DNA from: Ceratotherium simum simum
Taxonomy: Eukaryota; Chordata; Mammalia; Perissodactyla; Rhinocerotidae
Direction of reading: 5' to 3'
Assembly (NCBI RefSeq): GCF_000283155.1
Contig: NW_004454208.1
Span: 1,069,356-1,133,355, forward strand
DNA: 64,000 nucleotides
Position numbers and translations under genes: made by a program. The notes under the pieces were generated by a model. That model was not told where the DNA came from and did no database searches. It saw nothing but the letters and a program-made list of their open reading frames with translations. This document shows positions 57,230-64,000 of the stretch, one piece after another (the first letter of the stretch is position 1; each line of letters starts with the position of its first letter).

Positions 57230-57935
57230 ACAACCGCAGTGTCTGTCCCCTCCCCTTCACGTGTCTGCCCCTCCCTCAGTGTCTGCCCCGCCTCACGTGT
57301 CTGTCCCGCCTCAGGTGTCTGTCCCCCAGTGATTTTATGCCCCTTCCCCTTCAGTGTCTGTCCCCTCCCCCTCACGTGTCTGCCCCCCTCAGTGTCTGTC
57401 CCCTCCCCCTCAGTGTCTGCTCCCCCCAGTGTCAGCCCCCCTGCCCGGAGTGTCTGTCCCCTCCTTCTCAGTGTCTGCCTCCTCCCTCCCTCAGTGTCTG
57501 CCCCTCCTGAGTGTCTGCCCCCCCAGTGTCTGCCCCCGCTTCAGTGTCTGCCCCTTCCCCCTCACTGCCTGCCCCCTTCCCCCTCCCCGGCCTGTCTGCC
57601 CCCTCCCCCACCTCAGTGTCTGTCCCCTCCTCTTCAGTGCCTGTCCCCTCCCCCTCAGTGTCTGCCCCCTCCGAGTGTCTGCCACCCCTCAGTCTCTGCC
57701 CCCTCCCGCCCTCACTGTCTGCTCCCTTCCCCGCCTCAGTGCCCGCCCCCATCCCCCGCCTCAGTGTCTGTCCCGTCCCGCTCAGTGTCTGTTCCTCAGT
57801 GCCTGTCCCCTCCCCCGCCTCAGTGCCCGGCCCCCTCCCCGCCTCAGTGTCGGCCCCGTCCTGCTCAGTGTTGGCCCCGTCCCCCTCAGTGACTGCCCCC
57901 TCCCCCTCACGTGTCTGCCCTCCCCACCAGTCTGT
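57230..57935. repeat. C-rich degenerate minisatellite, about 700 bp
   Basis: More than 25 imperfect copies of a roughly 20-27 bp unit built on 'cagtgtctgtcccctcccc'. Nearly all pyrimidine apart from the 'agtgtctg' phrase, so the minus strand has many G runs (G-quadruplex prone). Stop codons are rare in every frame because the unit contains none, giving spurious frames of up to 217 codons on both strands. Confidence 0.95.
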
Positions 57936-57945
57936 CCCCTTCGCC

Positions 57946-58003
57946 ATGGCGGCTGTGGCCGCAGCCTCCCCGTCGCTGGGGAGAGGACAGTTTGCTGGTG
58001 CGG
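57946..58003 (+). other. Exon-1-like ATG segment with a candidate splice donor
   Basis: An ATG in a strong Kozak context (cgccATGG) opens MAAVAAASPSLGRGQFAG, with a good donor (CGG/GTGAGA) at 58004. The surroundings are CpG-richer than the flanks and follow the minisatellite directly. No following exon or family is recognised, and reading through the donor it ends within about 40 codons in an LTR. It may be chance. Confidence 0.2.
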
Positions 58004-58088
58004 GTGAGAGCCGGCTGGGCAGCTGGAAGAAGCTGGTGGGAGAGGAGGGCTCTCCACCTCTCGGGGGCCCCTCCACACTTTGGTGGCC

Positions 58089-58390
58089 TGTTAAATTACT
58101 TAAACCAGGAGGCTGTTAGATAAGGAGCGCTCAAGCTTTGGTGACCCATGTAAGCACACCAAAGCCTAAGCCTGAAAATGCCTCAAGGTTAAGAAATCAA
58201 AACCTAGGGGCAGCCCATCACAAACGGCCACCTTGGCTTTCAGCTGCAGCCAGTCCTAATTTCCCTCCTCTGGGTGTCTTTCCCGGCTCCTGTCGCCTGC
58301 TCCTAATCACTTCCGGTGCCCTAGTCCCATAGATTTTTGCTCCAATAAACTCCTAAAATTGTTTACGTGTCTCAGTTTATTTTTTTAACA
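58089..58390 (+). mobile_element. Solo LTR, about 302 bp, sense
   Basis: Runs from 'tgttaaattacttaaacc' to 'gtttatttttttaaca' (TG...CA), with AATAAA at about 58342 and a perfect 4-bp TSD GGCC (58085-58088 and 58391-58394). The family is not assigned. Confidence 0.75.
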
Positions 58391-58394
58391 GGCC

Positions 58395-58769
58395 CTTACC
58401 TCCTACCCACACTTCTACCCCACTTCTTCCGTTCCAGGGTGCAGAGACCCTTCCTTTTGAGTTAGCGGCTTCTTCAGGCGTGGTTCCTGAGGAGAAGCCT
58501 GGGTGCATTTTTTTCTGTTGGAACAAACTGCTGGAGTGAGCAGGGGGCAGAATACGGTGGCTTGTCACTTCCACCGTCTCTGAGAGAGCAATTCACAGCG
58601 AAGAATGAGTTGTTCTTTGGCTATAGATAAGCTGGAGGATGTAAAGTTACCTTTTTCTTGTGAGAGCCTCAACACAGTTCAGGATCTTACCAGGTGGTAA
58701 CTGGACATAGGGGAAAGAAGAAACTTTCTGGAACCAGAGCTTTTCCCTCTGCTAGAAGGAGCTCATCTC
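58395..58769. other. Intergenic, nothing recognised
   Basis: No gene or clear repeat. Confidence 0.45.
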
Positions 58770-59095
58770 CACTCCCCCGCCCCCCACATTCAACTCCTCC
58801 TCATGCTCTAGGTGTCAGCTCAAATGTCACTTCCTTAAAGACATACCCCCTAGACAGAGGGGGGCTCCTTTATACGCTCTCCTGGTCCTCTGTACTGTTT
58901 CTTCATAGCACTTATAGTTCTTAATTACACATTGATTTATATGGTTATTTGATGACCTTCTTTGCCTTTCCTGGACTGTAAGCCCTGTAAGGCCAGAGAT
59001 GTCTGATTTTGCTCCCCATTTTGCTCAATTCTCAGTGCCTGGTACATAGTAGGCACTCAATAAAAAAGAGTTTTGAATCAATGAATGAGTGCGCT
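58770..59095 (+). repeat. L2 3' end, sense
   Basis: 'ctcaaatgtcacttcctta', 'ggactgtaagccctgtaagg' and 'gtgcctggtacatagtagg' plus 'cactcaataaa'. Confidence 0.9.
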
Positions 59096-59285
59096 GGATC
59101 ACAGCTCTGCCTTTTCCTAGCTCTATGATACTCATATTCACTGAATGTCTCTGAGTTTCACCGTCTACATCTGCAAAGCAGGGGTTAGATACAGTATTAA
59201 AGGGCGCTTGTGGTCATTAACTGAGCTCAAGCACATAGAAGCATTTAGCACAGAGCCTGGCACATTATCGATGCTGATTATGTGT
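59096..59285 (+). repeat. MIR SINE, sense
   Basis: 'cagctctgccttttcctagc', 'gagtttcaccgtctacatct' and 'cacagagcctggcacatta'. Confidence 0.8.
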
Positions 59286-59674
59286 TCATTTCCTGTTTGT
59301 TCTTCACAGCACTGGTATTCTTGCTGGTGTTATATCTAGGAGGTCAAAAAGTCTATGACCTTACAGGGAGAACAGATGCTGGTAACTTTCCCATCCCTAT
59401 GTGTAAGGACACTCATTCATTCCATGACTGCATTTTGGCAGGAAACTGCAAGGGAGTTCCTGGCACTGCTGCCGTGTCAGCTGGCGGGAAGACTAATGGA
59501 CATCAAGGACGTCCAAGCCGCCAAATCCAATCCAGCTCTTCGTTCTCATCTTCCTCAGCAGCAGTCAGCACACTGGTCAGTTGCCCCCTTCTTTAACTTG
59601 GCTTCCGGGACATTACCTTCTCGTGCTTTTTCTCCTACTCTCAGGGAGCTCCTTTTCAGGCACCTTTGCTGGAC
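59286..59674. other. Intergenic, nothing recognised
   Basis: Frames of 104 and 119 codons on the + strand (59282-59714) overlap out of phase and show no family features; one runs into the MLT1. Confidence 0.45.
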
Positions 59675-60000
59675 GTTCCCTGTGGTAGCCAGCCTCCCAG
59701 ATGGCCCCCGGTGATCTGCGTCTTCTGGGCTGTGTGCCCTTGTGTAGCATCCTCCCACATTAAATCAGGGCTGGTCCTGTGTGACCAGCAGAATACAGTA
59801 GAAGTAATGGTATATGACTTCCGAGGCTAGTTCAAAAAAGATAGTGCAGCCTCATTCTCCTGGATTGCTTGCCCTAGGGGAAGCCAGCTGCCTTGTCATG
59901 GGGATACTCCTGCTGCCCTATGGAGAGGCCCACACAGAGAGGAACTGAGGTCTCCCACCAACAGCCAGCACCAACTTGTTAGCCTTAGAAGGAATAAAAA
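59675..60000 (+). repeat. MLT1-type LTR fragment, sense
   Basis: 'gtggtagccagcctcccaga', 'gtcctgtgtgaccagcagaa' and 'cagccagcaccaacttgtta'. Confidence 0.65.
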
Positions 60001-60887
60001 CAAATCTGTGCTTTTAAACCTCTTACCTTTTACATTTTATAATAATTCTTTCATCTATCCATTTACCAATTCAACAGATATTTATTGAATACCTATTGTT
60101 TGCCAGGCTCATGGGAGGCTACGATTATCCTGAAGTGATAAGATAATGCAGACTGTCTTTACACTTGTTTTCTATTCTAAGGTTAGTGATGTGTACAGAG
60201 TTCCAATGAGATTTTTGTTTCATTTATCACATGGTGGCTATTACAGATGCCGAGGGAAGTAACTGAAGACATACAATTCTTCCATATTTAGGAAATTATC
60301 TTCAGTTGTAGAGCATGTGGTCTGGCTAAATCTAAACTTCAGAATTTTTTAAGTTGACTGAGAAACAATATGTATAAGAGAATTCATTAACTACCTCCTA
60401 CTCATTTTCCTTGTATCTTTGGATAGTCCAACTAATAGTAAATGTGCTACTGAAAATGACAGCTTATGGCTTCTTAGCTCTATTCTGCTCAATATTTTTA
60501 CCAAAATGTTGAATGGTGACTTGAGACAGTCTAAGTAAATTTCTGATGACACCAAGTTAATACAGTAAATGATGGGCTCTACCTTCTGATCTCAGATAGC
60601 TGGAGGGGGCTGGTACCCAATTAATAAGATGATTTAGCAAGGACAATGTTGGGTTTTCCATTTAGGCTGGGTAACAAAAGGCCATTGCCAGGGTCAGAGA
60701 ATGCAGAGGCCTTTCTGGGCAGCTGTTCATGTGAGTAAATTGAATGAGATAATATACTGAAAGCACTTTGTAAGCTGTAAATTTACAAATGTTACATATT
60801 TTATCAGTAAAAGACTTGGAATTTTGTTGTCTACAAGTCCATAGTGAGCCAACAAAGCTATGGCAGTTAAAACGGAGTGATCCAATT
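60001..60887. other. Intergenic; short L2/MIR tail
   Basis: 'gatatttattgaatacctat' near 60075-60130 is an L2-type tail; otherwise nothing recognised. Confidence 0.5.
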
Positions 60888-61137
60888 CGGGGCCAGCCTG
60901 GTGGTGTAGCAGTTAAGTTTGTGCTCTCTTCTTCGGTGGCCCAGGGTTCCTGGGTTCAGATCCTGGGCGTGGACCTACACAGTGCTTCTCAAGCCATGCT
61001 GTGGCAGGCGTCCCACACAAAGTAGAGGAAGATGGGCACGGATGTTAGCCCAAGGCCAGTCTTCCTCAGCAAAAAGATGAGGTTTGGCAACAGATGTTAG
61101 CTCAGGGCTGATCTTCCTCACCAAAAAAAAAAAAAAA
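60888..61137 (+). mobile_element. ERE SINE, sense
   Basis: 'ggggccagcctggtggtgta' head, 'gtagaggaagatgggcac' body. 14-bp TSD GGAGTGATCCAATT / GGAGTGATCTAATT (60874-60887, 61138-61151), one mismatch. Confidence 0.96.
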
Positions 61138-61151
61138 GGAGTGATCTAATT

Positions 61152-61530
61152 AATAACAGTAGAGGAAAAGAGGGCAATAGAAAATCAGCAGCAGGCAACC
61201 ACCACATGAATGACTCTTGCGGGTGAGATACTCTAATGGATGCTAAAATCAGAGGTAAGAGTTTCAGGAGAGCAGGACTTGCAGAGTCTCAAAGAATCTC
61301 CCCAAGTTGTTTGTTAACAACTTGGGAAACTGGGCAGATACTCCCTTCACCAGGTGATCAAAGTCCACTCCACAGTGCTAATCAGATGGATAGCATGTAC
61401 CTCTGGATGCAATGCACTGAGAAGGACCCGACCGACGTCAGCTCTGTAGTCACCTTGTTGAAAATGTCAGAGGACCAATAACCTAAAAAGGAAGAAGCCA
61501 AGTAACCTTTGGGATTATCTAGGTTGCACA
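61152..61530. other. Intergenic, nothing recognised
   Basis: An 81-codon frame at 61236-61481 has no family features. Confidence 0.45.
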
Positions 61531-61548
61531 TCCATCTATGCCTATCTT

Positions 61549-61848
61549 TTTTTGTGTGTGTGAGGAAGATCAGCCCTGAGCTAACATCTGTGCTAATCCT
61601 CCTCTTTTTGCTGAGGAAGACTGGCTCTGAGCTAACACCTATTGCCAATCCTCCTCCTTTTTTTTTTCTCACCCAAAGCCCCAGTAGATAGTTGTACTTG
61701 ATAGTTGCACATCCTTCTAGTTGCTGTATGTGGGACGCGGCCTCAGCATGGCTGGAGAAGCAGTGCGTCGGTGCGCGCCCGGGATCCGAACCCGGGCCAC
61801 CAGTAGCGGAGCACGTGCATTTAACCGCTAAGCCACGGGGCCGGCCTG
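61549..61848 (-). mobile_element. ERE SINE, antisense, longest copy
   Basis: About 300 bp: joins the 'gatcagccctgagctaac' tail blocks to the 'aaagccccagtagatagttg' body and the 'ccacggggccggcc' head in a single unit. Perfect 16-bp TSD CATCTATGCCTATCTT at 61533-61548 and 61849-61864. It shows that the two tail types seen elsewhere can be parts of one longer element. The 167-codon minus-strand frame at 61382-61885 is an ERE artefact. Confidence 0.96.
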
Positions 61849-62019
61849 CATCTATGCCTATCTTAGCCTTGTAGATAATGGACATTACCAGCTGTCATTT
61901 ATTTAGTCTGGTTTATTCTCTCACATGCAGGCCTGGAAGCTACGTTTAAAGGGTGCTTTTGTGATGGTTAGGGCTGTCATGTATGGTTGTGCAGGTTGTT
62001 CACTGTGTATCTCTGGAAT

Positions 62020-62222
62020 GGCAGTGATCCTTGAGGTCCTTGGTCCTTTGGTCCTTGCACCAGCAGCATATGCATCACCTGTGAGCTTGTTAGAAATGCA
62101 TATTCCTGGGCTCTACCCTGACCCACTGAAGCAGAAGCTCTAGAGACAGGACCCAAGAATCCATTTTTAAGAAGGCCTCCAGGTGATTCTTGTGCAAGCT
62201 AAAGTTGGAGGACCTCTAGACT
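62020..62222 (+). repeat. MER5A-like hAT MITE, sense
   Basis: 'gcaccagcagcatatgcatc', 'gagcttgttagaaatgcata' and 'ggcctccaggtgattcttgt' are MER5A landmarks. Confidence 0.9.
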
Positions 62223-63779
62223 ATGGAATGGAGCCTGTAGCGCTAGGAAGGGCTCAGCTCACACAAAGATGGGTAGCAGCCCTGCTCAGGGTCATCCCTT
62301 CAGACGATGATCCTTATCCAGTGATCCTGGATTCCAGGGTGTGGTTGTTTTCAATGTGCAGAGTATTTTCAGAAGGTCCCCAGCATAGTTGTGTCCAGCC
62401 ATGCCAGGCTGAGAGCCCTTCCTGCTCCAGCTCCTGGATGATTTGGTTTAGTGTGTCATTGCAGAGAGTTGGAGGTGCTGACCGGCCTTCACGCCCGGCT
62501 CCCTGCCTACTTTCCTCCCACCTCTCTCCTCGACCTCTCCTGACCCAACACGGCCTTTTTTTATGGCAAGAGCTGCTCCTGCAACCCCTGCAGACCAATA
62601 AGTCTCTGTAGGTCTGCCACATGTAGTGAAAGAGCCCAGGCTTTGCATCACAGAATCTGGGCCTCAGTCTGGGGTCTGCCACTTATTAACTATACTTTTA
62701 GCTAATAACACTGTTTGGAGCTATTTCTTATATTTCCCACATACTGGTATGATCTAAAGCAGGTCTTTAGGTCAAGTCTTGATTGGACTTCTCCCAGCTG
62801 AAAATCAGGATAACACTCCATGTTTCCATGGGGCTCTATGAATTGGCTGACGAGCATGTCTGGAGGCTGAGTCAGGGGTCCTGTGGGACCGAGGTGGGGC
62901 CATTTCCCTCAGAAGGTGTCCCCTGAGCAGGCAGCGGGGCCTGCTCGCCTGTCCTCAGGGCTTGGAGGCCGAGTGGGGTAATGTCCATGTTGAAGGGATG
63001 CCATGAGTACAGCGTGCACAGCAGGCCAGGGAGTAGCTCCCAACAAGCAGGTGACAGAGAACTTTCCGACCTGAGTGAGGTCACTTTCTCTTTGGACAGC
63101 TGTTACTGTTACAAAGACCTTTCTTTCTGACTCCTTGAAGTTTTCATCCATTTGGGGTCAAACAGCTGAGTGTAATCGTCCACGCCAGTCCTTCAACGCT
63201 GACATTACACAGGAAAGCAATAATTTTTCTCCTCTTCAGCCTAATGGTTCAGCTCCTTCAACAAGGTCCTCTTGGTTTCCAGGCCTCTTCTCAAGTAGTC
63301 CTAGCATTTTAATCACTCTTACAACACGCAGCCCCTTATCTTCACCTCTGTCTAGTGGGCTCTGACCAGGCAGAGGAGCAGTGCCTAGTCGTTCCAAGGG
63401 CTGTCACTCGCCTTGCCAGCCACGTCACGCTGCCAGCCTGTGGGAGCTGTTACGGTTTCTCACACGGGCTCCTGCCGGGGACAGCCTGTGCTGATGCAGC
63501 TGGATTTTTGGACCTAAGTGCAGATTCTTACCTTGATCTCGATGTAGATTTGTTTAGTTGGATTCAGCCCAACAGTCCAGGGTGGCAAGATATTTTGGGA
63601 CTCTGAATGTCCCATTCACCAAGTCCCTTCCATCCTGGTTTCTATCTATTTATTAAAAAAACTTTCTGGACCTTCATCCACATCATGGATACAAATATTG
63701 AGGAAGGACAGGGCCAAGCACACTGCTTGTAAGGCCACTTGTGAAAAGTGTCTATCCGGTCCAAAACACTGACTCCTCT
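62223..63779. other. Intergenic; possible short MIR at 62625-62700
   Basis: Frames of 60-142 codons on both strands (62183-62682, 62872-63365, 63355-63606) have no recognisable features. In human the next gene after ZMYM2 is GJA3 on the opposite strand; no connexin coding motif is found here. Confidence 0.45.
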
Positions 63780-64000
63780 GTGGTGGGTTGTGAGGGGAGA
63801 GAGGGAGAATGCCCCTCTGCCCTTTCCCTTAAGGTTCTTATGGCTGGCCAAATAATCAACAAGACAGGTTAGCAGGAGAAAATAATACCGAGTTTAATAA
63901 CATGTATACATGCGAGAAACTCAGAAATGAGCAACTCGTTCCTCTATCTAAGATGCTTGCTTAAGTATTGTAGCTAAAGGCGAGGAAGGTGTTGGGGGTG
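63780..64000 (-). mobile_element. LTR, antisense, cut by the window edge
   Basis: The reverse complement gives the right-hand part of the LTR family seen at 50116: 'gccagccataagaacctta' and 'catgtatacatgttattaaa'. Its U3 side continues beyond 64000. Confidence 0.8.

Noticed and set aside
57230..57935. Regularly repeated units resembling a CRISPR array
   Set aside because: Units are contiguous and degenerate with no unique spacers, and the DNA is clearly mammalian.
57239..58119. Open frames of 202-217 codons on both strands
   Set aside because: They translate a stop-free minisatellite unit (PSVSAPS-type and TEGEGAD-type repeats), so they reflect composition only.
61382..61885. 167-codon minus-strand open frame
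   Set aside because: Most of it is ERE SINE sequence; the same peptide text recurs in other EREs of the window.
62183..62682. 142- and 122-codon frames, considered as part of GJA3 or another connexin
   Set aside because: No connexin features (start MGDW, paired extracellular Cys motifs) are seen, and the frames overlap on opposite strands. GJA3 is expected beyond the right edge.

Overview
This is a stretch of mammalian nuclear DNA, almost certainly from a perissodactyl (horse, ass or a relative). The evidence is more than twenty copies of the tRNA-Ser-derived ERE SINE family. Their heads read 'ggccggccccgtggcttag' or 'ggggccagcctggtggc', many are flanked by clean target-site duplications (TSDs), and several sit inside other repeats. 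The rest of the repeat content (L1, L2, MIR, MLT1, hAT-Charlie, Tigger-like) is generic for placental mammals.

The only protein-coding gene I can support is the 3' end of ZMYM2 on the + strand. Its last four coding exons lie at 8602-8716, 9360-9611, 9929-10049 and 12082-12274. They splice in frame through GT/AG sites and give the last 226 residues of the protein, the Crypton-derived DUF3504 domain, ending in ELDEDTD-stop. Bases 1-8601 are ZMYM2 intron, full of L1, ERE and hAT debris. The 3' UTR starts at 12275. A good polyadenylation signal lies at 12993, and repeat-free AT-rich sequence continues to about 17.7 kb, so longer UTR isoforms are possible. A 100-N assembly gap (10251-10350) lies within ERE sequence in the last intron.

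From about 17.7 kb to the end is intergenic or non-coding DNA. In human the next gene after ZMYM2 is the connexin GJA3. No connexin coding sequence is present, so it would lie beyond the right edge. Landmarks, left to right: a nested stack at 19.4-27.1 kb (Tigger-like element, containing a solo LTR, containing a full-length but dead antisense L1, containing an ERE); a 2.7 kb autonomous-type hAT-Charlie relic at 27.6-30.3 kb with an 8-bp TSD; an orphan CpG island at 34.8-35.6 kb; a possible relic exon at 37.16 kb; L1, L2, HAL1-like and MLT1 fragments to 48 kb; a 0.53 kb inverted duplication of about 96% identity at 48.6/51.1 kb with a 2.0 kb spacer; solo ERV LTRs at 50.1, 52.3, 54.0, 58.1 and 63.8 kb; and a 0.7 kb C-rich minisatellite at 57.2-57.9 kb followed by an exon-like ATG.

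I found no unmistakable new biological system. The best leads are structural (the inverted duplication, the nested stack and the 37-bp shared block) and the possible unannotated transcription unit around the CpG island and the 37.16 kb exon-like segment. Repeat family names were assigned by eye and the finer subfamily names are uncertain.
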